64,000 nt of DNA from positions 1-64,000 of the forward strand of contig NZ_KB895349.1 of NCBI RefSeq assembly GCF_000374805.1. The letters run 5' to 3'. The notes under the pieces were generated by a model that saw only the letters and a program-made list of their open reading frames with translations, was not told the DNA's origin and did no database searches. Below, piece after piece: positions 50,646 through 59,312 of the stretch. Both the position numbers and the translations under genes were made by a program. The stretch is from Chitiniphilus shinanonensis DSM 23277. Lineage in GTDB: Bacteria; Pseudomonadota; Gammaproteobacteria; Burkholderiales; Chitinibacteraceae. The number at the start of each line of letters is the position of its first letter. Position 1 is the first letter of the stretch.

Positions 50646-51023
50646 ATGACCACGTTCCACGCCACCATCCCGTTGCTGCGCATCTTCGACATCGCCAAGG
50701 CGCGCGCCTTCTACCTCGATTACCTGGGTTTCCGGGTGGATTGGGAACACCGCTTCGCGCCGGACCTGCCGCTGTACATGCAGGTAACGCGCGGCGCGCT
50801 GACGCTGCACCTGACCGAGCACCACGGCGATTGCTGCCCTGGCGCGGCGGTGTTCATCCGGACCGATGGCGTCGACGCGCTGCACGCCGAGCTGGCCACG
50901 CGCGACTACCCCTGGCTGCGGCCGTCGGTGGAAGTGGCGCCCTGGGGCGACCGTCTGCTCAAGCTGACCGATCCGTTCGGCAACCGGCTGCTGTTCAACG
51001 AGCCGGAGCCGGCCACGCCTTAA
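50646..51023 (+). CDS. VOC-superfamily (bleomycin-resistance-like) protein
   Basis: 125 residues, two beta-alpha-beta-beta-beta modules: TIPLLRIFDIAKARAFYLDY with LGFRVDWEH, and later LATRDYPWLRPSVEVAPWGD with KLTDPFGNRLLFNEP. This is the layout of BLMA-type binding proteins and small glyoxalase-fold proteins. Whether it binds an antibiotic or a metabolite cannot be told. It begins one base after the TPR gene's stop and so belongs to the same transcript. Confidence 0.85.
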   Translation: MTTFHATIPLLRIFDIAKARAFYLDYLGFRVDWEHRFAPDLPLYMQVTRGALTLHLTEHHGDCCPGAAVFIRTDGVDALHAELATRDYPWLRPSVEVAPWGDRLLKLTDPFGNRLLFNEPEPATP

Positions 51024-51115
51024 GGCCGCCAACAAAGCCCTCCTGGCGGCGTGGCACGTACTGTCTGCGTTTCGCGCTTCTCACCGGGACCGCTTCCTGG
51101 GCTTTTTCGTGGTGC

Positions 51116-52549
51116 TTAGCCGGCCCGCCGCACCACCTCCGCCAGCCGGCGCAGCGCCTGATCCAGCGCGCGGGTGTAGGGGAAGCCGCAACTCAGGCGG
51201 ATGAAGCCGTCGAAACGATTGGAGTTCGAGAACATCAGCCCCGGCGCGATGCGGATGCCTTCGCCGAGTGCGGTGTCGAACACCCGCGCCGACGAGCAGC
51301 CCTGCGGCATCTCCACCCACAGCCCGAACCCGCCCTGCGGCACGCTGAGCCGGGTGCCGGCCGGGAAGTAGCTGGCGATGGCCTCGGCCAGTTGCTCGCG
51401 CTGGTCGCGCAAGGTGGCGCGCAGCCGTCGCAGGTGCCGGTCGTAGGCGCCGGACGCCATGAAGTCGGTCACCGTCAGCTGCGGCAGCGCCTCGTTGGGG
51501 CGGGTCTGGGTGAACTTGAGCATCTCCACCCGATCCTGCCAGCGCCCGGCGCTGATCCAGCCCAGCCGCATCCCCGGTGTCAGCGATTTGTGCAGCGATG
51601 CACAGTGGATCACCCCGCCGTCGCGGTCCCACGCCTTGAGCGCCGACAACGGCGCGTCGTGATCGCTGGTGGCCGAATAGGTGTCGTCCTCGATCAGCGC
51701 GATGCCCTGCTCGGCGCACCAGCGCACCAGCCGTTCCTTGTGCGGGTCCGGCATCACCGCGCCCAGCGGGTTCTGCAGATTGGGCACCACCACCACCCCG
51801 GCGATGCGCTCGTAGGTCTGCGCCGCCAGCTCCAGCGCCTCCAGCGAGATGCCGGTCTGCGGGCTGGTGGGGATCTCCAGCGCGCGCATGCCCAGGCTTT
51901 CCAGTACCTGCAACAGCCCGTAGAAACCGGGCGACTCCACCGCGATCACGTCGCCGGGCTGCGCCACCGCGCGCAGCGCCAGGTTCAGCGCCTCGATACA
52001 GCCCTGGGTGATCAGCACTTCGTCGGCGGTCAGGTTCATCCGCGCCGCCAGCGCGCGCTTGGCCAGCACCGCGCGGAACTCGGGCACGCCCAGCGTCGGC
52101 ACGCTCTGGCCGAACAGTTCGGGGTGATGGCGCAGCGCGCGGATCGCGGCGTTTTTGAGCGGCTCGGTGGGATAAAGGCCCGGCGCGCCGGAGGCGCCGG
52201 CCAGGTTGGTATGCACCGCCGCCGCCTGGCCGCGCGCCACGATGTCGGACACCCGTTGGTGGATGCCGACGTAACGCGCCGGGTCGGGCAGGGTGGCGCT
52301 CGGTTCGCTGGCCGGCGCCAGCGCGGCGCGCGCCGGCGGGCGCACGAAGTAGCCGGAGCGTGGCCGCGCCTCCAGCACGCCGCGGCTTTCCAGGTGGCGG
52401 CACGCCTGGAGCGCGGTGGACAGGCTGACATCGTGGCGCTGCATCAGCACCCGCACGCTCGGCATGCGTTCGCCCGGCCGCAGCGTGCCGGACTGGATCG
52501 CGTGCAGATAGTGGCTGGCGAGCTGGCGGTAGAGCGGTTCGGTATCCAT
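51116..52549 (-). CDS. MocR/PdxR-type regulator (GntR HTH fused to aminotransferase domain)
   Basis: 477 residues. Residues 1-75 are a GntR wHTH (YRQLASHYLHAIQSGTLRPG, SLSTALQACRHLESRGVLEA). Residues 100-477 form a fold-type I aminotransferase domain with QGCIEALNLALRAVAQPGDV, VVPNLQNPLGAVMP, LIEDDTYSATSD and the PLP lysine in ASLHKSLTPGMRLGW. MocR proteins sense PLP or amino-donor levels and regulate a nearby, often divergent gene. Here the divergent neighbour is the small DUF2917-like gene, 177 bp away. Confidence 0.92.
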   Translation of the reverse strand: MDTEPLYRQLASHYLHAIQSGTLRPGERMPSVRVLMQRHDVSLSTALQACRHLESRGVLEARPRSGYFVRPPARAALAPASEPSATLPDPARYVGIHQRVSDIVARGQAAAVHTNLAGASGAPGLYPTEPLKNAAIRALRHHPELFGQSVPTLGVPEFRAVLAKRALAARMNLTADEVLITQGCIEALNLALRAVAQPGDVIAVESPGFYGLLQVLESLGMRALEIPTSPQTGISLEALELAAQTYERIAGVVVVPNLQNPLGAVMPDPHKERLVRWCAEQGIALIEDDTYSATSDHDAPLSALKAWDRDGGVIHCASLHKSLTPGMRLGWISAGRWQDRVEMLKFTQTRPNEALPQLTVTDFMASGAYDRHLRRLRATLRDQREQLAEAIASYFPAGTRLSVPQGGFGLWVEMPQGCSSARVFDTALGEGIRIAPGLMFSNSNRFDGFIRLSCGFPYTRALDQALRRLAEVVRRAG

Positions 52550-52726
52550 CGCCCGATTGTGCGCCCGGCCGGTGGACCGCAACACATACAGATGCATGGG
52601 CGGTGTATCGCAACAGGACGGCGTGGCGGCGTCTGTTGCGGGTCGGGCCGGCGCGGCGTGTGCCTGGGCGCGGCGGGGGTGGCTGCGCAGAATGGATCGG
52701 GTCCAGAACCGCTCCAGGAGCCCAGC

Positions 52727-53080
52727 ATGCGCCAGCCCATCGACCTCTTTCTCGCCGCCGGCCAGAGCGCCCGCTGCTATGTCGAACGCGACGCGGTGTG
52801 CCACGTGGTCAGCGGCGTGCTGCGCTGGACCGCCGGGCCGCGCTGGCTGGGCGAACTGCCGTTCGACGACCCCTGCCTGCTGCAAGCCGGCATGGTGCGG
52901 CGACAGGCCGACGCCGGCTGGGTGACGTTGTACGCCGAAACCCCCGTGCGGCTGCGTTGCCACGGCCTGAGCCCGGTGCCTGCGCGCGGCCGGCTGCGGA
53001 TCGGCTGGCGCGCGCGCCTGGCCGGCGGCTGGCAGGGGCTGGCCGCCAGCCTGCTCTGGCGCCGCGCGCGGCCGGAGTAG
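52727..53080 (+). CDS. DUF2917-like small protein
   Basis: 117 residues. CCAGGAG precedes the ATG at 52727 by 6 bp. The pattern LFLAAGQSARCYVERDAVCH followed by a W-R strand and DDPCLLQAGMV resembles DUF2917 proteins, which look like small cupin-like beta domains. It has an Arg-rich C-terminal tail (LASLLWRRARPE). Divergent from the MocR regulator, which makes it the expected target of that regulator. No enzymatic motif seen. Confidence 0.65.
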   Translation: MRQPIDLFLAAGQSARCYVERDAVCHVVSGVLRWTAGPRWLGELPFDDPCLLQAGMVRRQADAGWVTLYAETPVRLRCHGLSPVPARGRLRIGWRARLAGGWQGLAASLLWRRARPE

Positions 53081-53115
53081 GGCGCGGCGGGCGTCCTGTC
53101 CGACCGTGATCCGGT

Positions 53116-54660
53116 TTATTCGCCCGCGTTGCCCTGGGCCACCGCCGGCTGCGGCATCGCCAGCGCTTGCGGCGCATGGGCGCGGCGCAGCGTCAGGTAG
53201 GCGACCGCCCCGAACAGCGCGGTCATTGCGGCCAGCGCCAGCGTCATCACCTGGAACGCCTGGCCGTAGATCGCCAGCCATTGCGCGTGCGCCACGCCTG
53301 GCCACAGCGCCTGCGCCTGCGGCAGGTCGGCGGCGGCCAGGGCGTTGGCCAGCGGCACCAGCGGCGGCTGGCCGTGCAGTTGCGTCGCCAGCCCGGCCTG
53401 CAACGCGCCCACCAGCACCGCGCCGACGATGGCCAGCGACAGCGATTCGCCCGCCACCCGCACCGTGGCGAAGAAGCCGGTGGCCATGCCGGCGCGCTCG
53501 CGCGGCACCACGCTGATCGCCAGGTCGTCCATCAGGCCCCACGGCAGGCCCGCGCCGATGCCGGTCAGCAGCAGTGGCCAGATGAAGTCGCCGGTGGGCG
53601 CGCCCGGCGGCACCAGCGCCAGCCACAGCAGCGCCAGCGCCGAGATGGCGAAGCCGGTCAGGCACAGCGCCGCGGCGCTCACCCAGCGGGTGAGCAGTGC
53701 GCCGAGGAACGGCACCACCAGCATCGGCGCCGACAGCGGAATCATCATCGTGCCGGCGCGCACCGGGTCGTAGCCTTCGATACCGATAAAGCGGATCGGC
53801 AGGATGATCAGCGGCACCACGAAGCTGAACGCGGTGCCGAACGGCAGCGCCTGCGCGCCCAGGAAGCGGCGGTTGCGGAACAGCGACAGATCCAGCATCG
53901 AGCGCGGATGGGTGCGTTCCACCTGGATGAAGGCGGCCAGCAACGCCAGCGCACCCAGCAGCAGGCCGATCACCAGCGGGCTGGTCCAGCCGATCTGCGG
54001 GCCTTCCATGATGCCCAGCGTCAGCAGCAGCAACATGCCGGTGAAGGTGACGGTGCCCCACACATCGACGCCCTTGGCGCCCGGATCGCGCGATTCGTGC
54101 ATGCGCGGCACGCCGACCGCCAGCACCACCACGCTTATCAGCACGCTGGTGGCGAAGATCGCGCGCCAGCCGAACTGCTCGATCAGGAAGCCGGCCCACA
54201 CCGGGCCGAACGCCAGGCCGACGCCGAAACTGGTGCCGAGCAGGCTGTACGCCTGGGTGCGCGCCTTGCCGTCGAACGCGTGCGCCAGCGATGCCGATCC
54301 GCCCGCCATCGCGGTGGCGGCGGCCACGCCCTGCAAGGCGCGCAGCGCGATCAGCGACGGCAGGTCCGGCGCGAACACCTGCGCCAGCGACAACAGCCCG
54401 AACGCGGCGATGCCGTTGCGGAACATGCGCTTGCGGCCGAAGCGGTCGGCCAGCGCGCCGGCCGCCATCACTGCGCTGCCGAACGCCAGGATGAAGCCGT
54501 TGACCACCCAGGTCAGCGCCAGCGCGCTGCCGCCCAGGTCGCGGCTGATGGCCGGGATGGCAATGCCCGGCGCGGTGAAGCTCAGCGGCATCATGATGCC
54601 GGCCAGGCACACCGCGGCCAGCACCAGCCACTTGCCCGAATGGGGTTCCGTCTGTGTCAT
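53116..54660 (-). CDS. MFS multidrug efflux protein, 14-helix DHA2 type
   Basis: 514 residues with about 14 hydrophobic helices. Family marks: LALTWVVNGFILAFGSAVMA, the motif-A loop GALADRFGRKRMF, ALRALQGVAAATAMAGGSAS, and LGTSFGVGLAFGPVWAGFLI (the antiporter motif C region). It exports drugs or toxic cations by proton antiport at the inner membrane. GGAG precedes the ATG at 54660. It is divergent from a TetR-family gene across about 215 bp that contain two palindromes, so it is very probably repressed by that protein. Confidence 0.92.
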   Translation of the reverse strand: MTQTEPHSGKWLVLAAVCLAGIMMPLSFTAPGIAIPAISRDLGGSALALTWVVNGFILAFGSAVMAAGALADRFGRKRMFRNGIAAFGLLSLAQVFAPDLPSLIALRALQGVAAATAMAGGSASLAHAFDGKARTQAYSLLGTSFGVGLAFGPVWAGFLIEQFGWRAIFATSVLISVVVLAVGVPRMHESRDPGAKGVDVWGTVTFTGMLLLLTLGIMEGPQIGWTSPLVIGLLLGALALLAAFIQVERTHPRSMLDLSLFRNRRFLGAQALPFGTAFSFVVPLIILPIRFIGIEGYDPVRAGTMMIPLSAPMLVVPFLGALLTRWVSAAALCLTGFAISALALLWLALVPPGAPTGDFIWPLLLTGIGAGLPWGLMDDLAISVVPRERAGMATGFFATVRVAGESLSLAIVGAVLVGALQAGLATQLHGQPPLVPLANALAAADLPQAQALWPGVAHAQWLAIYGQAFQVMTLALAAMTALFGAVAYLTLRRAHAPQALAMPQPAVAQGNAGE

Positions 54661-54706
54661 GTGTGTCTCCGTGGTAAGGGTTCCGGCCGCTTCGTCGGTG
54701 GCCTGT

Positions 54707-54749
54707 AAATTTGTAGTGATCGACACAAATATGATTGGGGCAGCCCAAT
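54707..54749. promoter_or_regulatory. Candidate TetR operators between the MFS gene and its regulator
   Basis: ATTTGT, ten bases, ACAAAT at 54709-54730 is a perfect 6-bp-arm palindrome. ATTGGG, GCAG, CCCAAT at 54734-54749 is a second one. Both lie between divergent starts, in an AT-rich promoter-like stretch. A TATGAT hexamer at about 54771 could be the -10 of the regulator gene. Confidence 0.55.
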
Positions 54750-54875
54750 CGGCCTGTCAAACTGTTTCTGTTATGATCGTTACAGAATTAAGTCCGACGA
54801 GCCGCGACCCGCTGATTTGGCTGGGGAAAACGCTTGTCGGGCGACACATGGAAACCGGGAAGACCGGAGGTGGAT

Positions 54876-55481
54876 ATGGCCGAACGAGGCCGCCCGCGCT
54901 GCTTCGACCGTGCCGAAGCGCTGCGCCGGGCGATGGAAGTGTTCTGGAAGCACGGCTACGAAGGCAGTTCGCTGGCCAGCCTGACCGAGGCCATGCAGAT
55001 CAACTCGCCCAGCCTGTACGCGACCTTCGGCTCCAAGGAGGCGCTGTTCAAGGAGGCGCTGGACCAATACGACCGCGAGGAAGGCGGCGGCGTGGCCAGT
55101 ATCCTGGCCGGACACCGCGATACCCGGGCGGCGTTCGCGGCGATGCTCGAATCCAGCGCGCAGTGCTTCACCACGCCCGGCCGCCCGGCCGGCTGCATGT
55201 CGCTGTCGGCGCTGAACTGTACGCCCAGCAATGCCGGCATCTGGGAGCACCTGCACCAGCGGCGCGCGCGCGGGCAGGCGGAACTGCGCGAGCGGCTGGC
55301 GCGCGGCGTCGCCGAGGGCGACCTGCCGCCCGGCGCCGATCTCGACGCGATGGCGACGTTCTACGCCGCGGTGCGCCAGGGCATGTCGGTGCAGGCGCTG
55401 GACGGCGCCAGCCGCGACACGCTCCAGAGCATGGCGCGCGCGGCGATGCTGGCGTGGGATGGGCTGGCGGGCGCCGGCTGA
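54876..55481 (+). CDS. TetR-family transcriptional repressor
   Basis: 201 residues from ATG 54876 (GGAGG at 5 bp). Opens with AERGRPRCFDRAEALRRAME, then FWKHGYEGSSLASLTEAMQI and NSPSLYATFGSKEALFKEAL, the classic TetR HTH (residues 10-55). The C-terminal ligand domain resembles the TetR_C group with CMSLSALNCTPSNAG. Divergent from the MFS exporter, whose expression it should control. It is likely released by the exported compound. Confidence 0.92.
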   Translation: MAERGRPRCFDRAEALRRAMEVFWKHGYEGSSLASLTEAMQINSPSLYATFGSKEALFKEALDQYDREEGGGVASILAGHRDTRAAFAAMLESSAQCFTTPGRPAGCMSLSALNCTPSNAGIWEHLHQRRARGQAELRERLARGVAEGDLPPGADLDAMATFYAAVRQGMSVQALDGASRDTLQSMARAAMLAWDGLAGAG

Positions 55482-55538
55482 GCGGCCTTCAAATTCGGGA
55501 AACGTTGTCGAGCCGTCCTGGCATGCAGGACCGGCGCC

Positions 55539-57563
55539 TCAGCCGCGTCGTGGCCCGCCCCGCCCCTGACGCGGTGGCGCGCCACGCCGCGCCGGCTGTC
55601 CCGGCCGCTTGCCGCGGGCGCGCTGGGTGTTCTGCGCCTGCAACAGCGCGTCGATCTTTTCCGAGGTCGATTGCATCAGCACCTGCGCCAGTTCCTCGTG
55701 CGGGAAGGTGTCCGGCATGCGGTAGCCCAGCCACGCGTAGGCCGAGTACAGCTTGCAGGTGTCCTCCAGGAATTGCAGTTCGTTGCGGCCGAAAGTGCCT
55801 TCCATGCGCAGCAGCGGCGCCTGCTTTTTCGAGGCGCGCGCGGCGGCCCAATCCTGTAGGGCGCGTTCCAGCATCGGGATCTTGGTCGACACCGGGCACA
55901 GGCTGAGGGTGAAGCGGTCGGCCAGCGACAGGTTCAGCTGGTCGAGCCAGCGCGCCTTGTCGATCTGCTCGGACAGGTTGGCCGGCAGGAAGAATTCGTC
56001 GTGCACGTTGATGTGCTTGGCGAACAGCTCCAGCAGCGGTTGCAGCCGTGTTTCGCCGGTGGCGGCGGAAATCTGCGTCAGGTAGTCCAGGTTGGGCGCG
56101 ACGAAGAAGCCGGCGCCGGGCAGCGGCTCGGGCTGCTGCCGCAACAGCGCGGCGATGGTCTTGTGGGTGGTGGCGTCCAGCCCGGCGACGTGCCCGGCCT
56201 CGTGCACGCCGTAGCGGCCGGCGCGGCCGGCGATCTGTTTGGCCAGCGCGGCGGAGATGGTGCCCTCGGCGTAGCCGTCCCATTTGCTGGCGGTGGTGAA
56301 GATCACCCGCCGCGCCGGGGTGTTCAGGCCCATGCCGATGGCGTCGGTGGCGACCACGATCTGCGTCTCGCCGTCGATGAAGCGCTCAGCCTGCGCCTGC
56401 CGCACTTCCGGCGACAGGTTGCCGTAGATGGCCGAGACGCGGAAGCCCTGCTCGATGGCCTGGTCGCGCCAGTTGAGCACCTCGCGGCGCGAGAACGCGA
56501 TCAGCACGTCGCCCGCCTGCAGGTTGCGCAGCGAGCCGAGCGGCTGGCGTTCCATCTCCAGCGGCGACTTGCGTTGCAGTTCGCGCACTTCCAGCGTACC
56601 GCCCACGCGCTTCACCAGCGCCTCGACCGCCTCGCGCGCCTCCAGCGCGCCCAGCAGGTAGACGGTGGCCGCCGGCACGCCGCACACCGCCGCCGTCCAC
56701 GCCGCGCCGCGATCCGGGTCGTCCAGCAGCTGGATCTCGTCGATCACCGCCACTTCCACCGGGCGGTTGGGGTTGAGCATCTCCACCGTGCTGGCGACGT
56801 GGGTGGCGTCGGGGTGCAGCTTGCGCTGCTCGCCGGTGATCAGGCTGACCGCCACGCCGGCCTCGCGCAGTCGGGTGTAGTTCTCCAGCGCCAGGAGCCG
56901 CAACGGCGCCAGGTAGACGCCGCTGGCGGCCTGCGACAGGTGCTCCATCGCGGCGTGGGTCTTGCCCGAGTTGGTCGGGCCGAGGATGGCGATGAAGTGG
57001 CGCTGCATCGCCTGCGCGGTGGTGAACGATTCGGGGTACAGCGACAGGTCGACCGCGTCGCGGGTCTTTTCCGCCTGCCGCGTGGCGGCGTTGCGGCCGT
57101 CGGCGGCGGCGATGCGGTCCAGCGCCAGCGTGCAGCGGGTCTGTGCGCGCTCGTACTTGGCCTGGAACGCATGCAGCGCGCTGGCCGGGTCCAGGTCGCC
57201 GCTGCGGGCGATGTCCAGTACCCGCAGCGCGCAGGCGCGCAGTTGCGTCTCCAGCTTGTCGCGCGCCGCCGGGTTCCAGCGCGCCTGCAACAGCGCCAGC
57301 CGTTCGTTGTCCGGCAGCCGCCGCCATTTGTTGGTCTTGCCGAGGAAGCCTTCGTCCGGCACCAGGTGGTACGGCACCCGCAACCCGTCCACCTCGATCT
57401 CGCCCGCCACCGAGACAGCGTAGCTGTTGTCGGTGGTGACCAGGGTGGCGTGGTGCGCGGCCAGATAGTCGGCCAGCGCGGCCTGGGCGGTGTCGGCGGT
57501 GTCGGCGGTGTCGGCGAGTTCGGTCGGAAGGTCTGTCGGAAGATCGGTGGGGGAGGCGGTCAT
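55539..57563 (-). CDS. SUV3-like DExH RNA helicase
   Basis: 674 residues from ATG 57563. The N-terminal 150 residues include a low-complexity TDLPTDLPTELADTADTADT stretch encoded by a 9-bp tandem repeat. The helicase core follows: motif I AILGPTNSGKTHAAM, Ia LAPLRLLALE, II VIDEIQLLDD, III region YLLGALEA, IV VLIAFSRREVL, V VATDAIGMGLN and VI QIAGRAGRYG. This is the SUV3 arrangement, used for RNA degradation in mitochondria; bacterial members of unknown role occur in several proteobacteria. The C-terminus is Arg/Gly-rich (GKRPGQPARRGAPPRQGRGG), probably RNA-binding. Single gene. Confidence 0.92.
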   Translation of the reverse strand: MTASPTDLPTDLPTELADTADTADTAQAALADYLAAHHATLVTTDNSYAVSVAGEIEVDGLRVPYHLVPDEGFLGKTNKWRRLPDNERLALLQARWNPAARDKLETQLRACALRVLDIARSGDLDPASALHAFQAKYERAQTRCTLALDRIAAADGRNAATRQAEKTRDAVDLSLYPESFTTAQAMQRHFIAILGPTNSGKTHAAMEHLSQAASGVYLAPLRLLALENYTRLREAGVAVSLITGEQRKLHPDATHVASTVEMLNPNRPVEVAVIDEIQLLDDPDRGAAWTAAVCGVPAATVYLLGALEAREAVEALVKRVGGTLEVRELQRKSPLEMERQPLGSLRNLQAGDVLIAFSRREVLNWRDQAIEQGFRVSAIYGNLSPEVRQAQAERFIDGETQIVVATDAIGMGLNTPARRVIFTTASKWDGYAEGTISAALAKQIAGRAGRYGVHEAGHVAGLDATTHKTIAALLRQQPEPLPGAGFFVAPNLDYLTQISAATGETRLQPLLELFAKHINVHDEFFLPANLSEQIDKARWLDQLNLSLADRFTLSLCPVSTKIPMLERALQDWAAARASKKQAPLLRMEGTFGRNELQFLEDTCKLYSAYAWLGYRMPDTFPHEELAQVLMQSTSEKIDALLQAQNTQRARGKRPGQPARRGAPPRQGRGGPRRG

Positions 57564-57616
57564 GGGGCGGTTTCGATGCGGGATGGCGCGCAGTGTACCG
57601 GCAGCGCGCGCCGGCA

Positions 57617-58468
57617 TCATCGCGCGGCGACGGTCGCCTGGCGCAGACGGCGGAATTGCGCCGGCGTCATGCCCTTCTGCGCGCGGAACTGGCGGTGGAA
57701 ATTGCCGGGGCTGGCGAAGCCGCTGGCCTGCGCCACGTGTTCCACCGGCAGCCGGCTGCTCCAGAGCAGGTGGCAGGCGCGGCCGATGCGCAGCCGTTGC
57801 AGATAGCGGCCGAACGGCTCGCCCAGGCCGGCGTCGAACCGTCGCCGCAGGCTGGCCACCGACAGGCCGCAGTGCGCGGCCACCGTTTCCTGGGTCAGCG
57901 CCTCGGTGTAGTGCGCGTGCATGTATTCCAGCATCTGCCTGAGCTGGGCATCCAGCGGCTGCGGTGGGCCGCCGCTCAGCCCGAGCGGCGTAGCCCGGTC
58001 GTCGGCCGCCAGCTCGGCGACGATGGCGAACAGCAGGCCCAGCCGCGCCAGCGCGCCGGCGTCGCGCAGGGCGCGGCACAGCGGCAGGCACGCCAGGGCG
58101 GTGGCGGGCGAGAACTGCAGACCGCCGGCGGCGCGGCCCAGCAGCGCCACCAGTGCCAGGCTTTCGAGCACGCCCGCTTCGACCAGCCGCTGCGCCCAGC
58201 CGGCCGGCAGCAGCAGCACGTGCACTTCGTGCGCGTCGCCGCGCGACGATTGCCAGGTGTGGGGAACGCCGGGCGGAATCAGTACCAGGTCGGGCGAGGT
58301 GTAGTCGTCGATGCGGTCGCCGAGATAGCGCTGGCCGCCCTGGTCGAGCGTCAGCGTCAGCTCGAAGTCGCCGTGGTAGTGCCAGTCGAATTCCAGGGCC
58401 GGCAGGTCGAAATGCGCGTCGTACCAGGAATGTCCTGGCGCGCGTGGCGGATTTTGCTGGCGCAGCAT
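57617..58468 (-). CDS. AraC-family regulator with cupin sensing domain
   Basis: 283 residues. N-terminal cupin: FDLPALEFDWHYHGDFELTL, VLIPPGVPHTWQS (sugar-binding His-type pattern). The C-terminal double HTH covers residues about 185-280: LTQETVAAHCGLSVASLRRR and VEHVAQASGFASPGNFHRQF with GMTPAQFRR. Typical of regulators of sugar or amino-sugar catabolism. Divergent from the SIS-domain gene, 123 bp apart, its likely target. It lies 53 bp upstream of the SUV3-like helicase. Confidence 0.92.
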   Translation of the reverse strand: MLRQQNPPRAPGHSWYDAHFDLPALEFDWHYHGDFELTLTLDQGGQRYLGDRIDDYTSPDLVLIPPGVPHTWQSSRGDAHEVHVLLLPAGWAQRLVEAGVLESLALVALLGRAAGGLQFSPATALACLPLCRALRDAGALARLGLLFAIVAELAADDRATPLGLSGGPPQPLDAQLRQMLEYMHAHYTEALTQETVAAHCGLSVASLRRRFDAGLGEPFGRYLQRLRIGRACHLLWSSRLPVEHVAQASGFASPGNFHRQFRAQKGMTPAQFRRLRQATVAAR

Positions 58469-58591
58469 GACTTCTCCGGATGGATGACGCGGCCGGGGCC
58501 GTACCGATTGTGCACAAAAGGGGATCGATCGGCGAGTTCGCGGCGGCGAGGTGGTTTAACAATGAAGGCACCAACCAACCGGGAGCTTTCC

Positions 58592-59311
58592 ATGTATGCA
58601 TTCATCGAACAGGCGGTGCCGCGGCTGCAGGCCGTGCTGGAATTGCAGCGCGCCGCCATCGACCAGGCGGTGGAGAAGATCGTCGAGGCGGTGGCCGCCG
58701 ACCGCCTGCTCTACGCCTTCGGCACCGGGCACTCGCACATGATCCCGATGGAGCTGTTCGGCCGCGCCGGCGGGCTGGCCAATGTGTGCGCCATGCTCGA
58801 CGAAAGCATCCTCAACGGCGCCGGCGCCACCCGCAGCAGCCGCATGGAGCGCCTGAGCGGGCTGGCCGACATCCTGTGGGACGAGTACGGCGTGGCGAGC
58901 GGCGACGTGCTGCTGCTGGTGTCCAACTCCGGCTTGAACGCGTCGGTGGTGGAGATGGCGCAGCGGGCGCGCGCCGAGGGGGTGTTCTGCATCGCGCTGA
59001 CCTCACTGACGCAATCGCGCGCCAACACCTCGCGCCATCCCAGCGGCGCCAAGCTGTACCAGCTGGCCGACGTGGTGATCGACAACGGCGCGCCCGACGG
59101 CGACGCGCTGCTGCACTACGGCGGGCTGGGCACCGGCGCGTTTTCCAGCTTCGTCGGCATCGCGGTGGCCGAGGTGCTGGTGGCCGAGACGGTGCGACGC
59201 TGCGTCGAGCGCGGCATCGCGGTGCCGCTGTTCCAAAGCCAGAACACCGACCGCGTCACCGACAACGACGCGCTGTTCCGCCGCTACAAGCCGCGCATCC
59301 GCCACCTGTGA
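58592..59311 (+). CDS. SIS-domain sugar isomerase-like protein (UPF0309 type)
   Basis: 239 residues from ATG 58592 (GGGAG at 6 bp); an in-frame ATG at 58562 has no RBS. The N-terminal helices lead to a SIS domain: LLYAFGTGHSHMIPMELFGR, LLVSNSGLNASVVEMAQRAR and FCIALTSLTQSRANTSRHPS. The S-N-S-G and T-S-L motifs bind phosphosugars. Related UPF0309 proteins are thought to handle phosphosugars, but no reaction is proven. Divergent from an AraC regulator, which probably controls it; its stop is one base from the end of the convergent MFS gene. Confidence 0.9.
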   Translation: MYAFIEQAVPRLQAVLELQRAAIDQAVEKIVEAVAADRLLYAFGTGHSHMIPMELFGRAGGLANVCAMLDESILNGAGATRSSRMERLSGLADILWDEYGVASGDVLLLVSNSGLNASVVEMAQRARAEGVFCIALTSLTQSRANTSRHPSGAKLYQLADVVIDNGAPDGDALLHYGGLGTGAFSSFVGIAVAEVLVAETVRRCVERGIAVPLFQSQNTDRVTDNDALFRRYKPRIRHL

Positions 59312-59312
59312 T

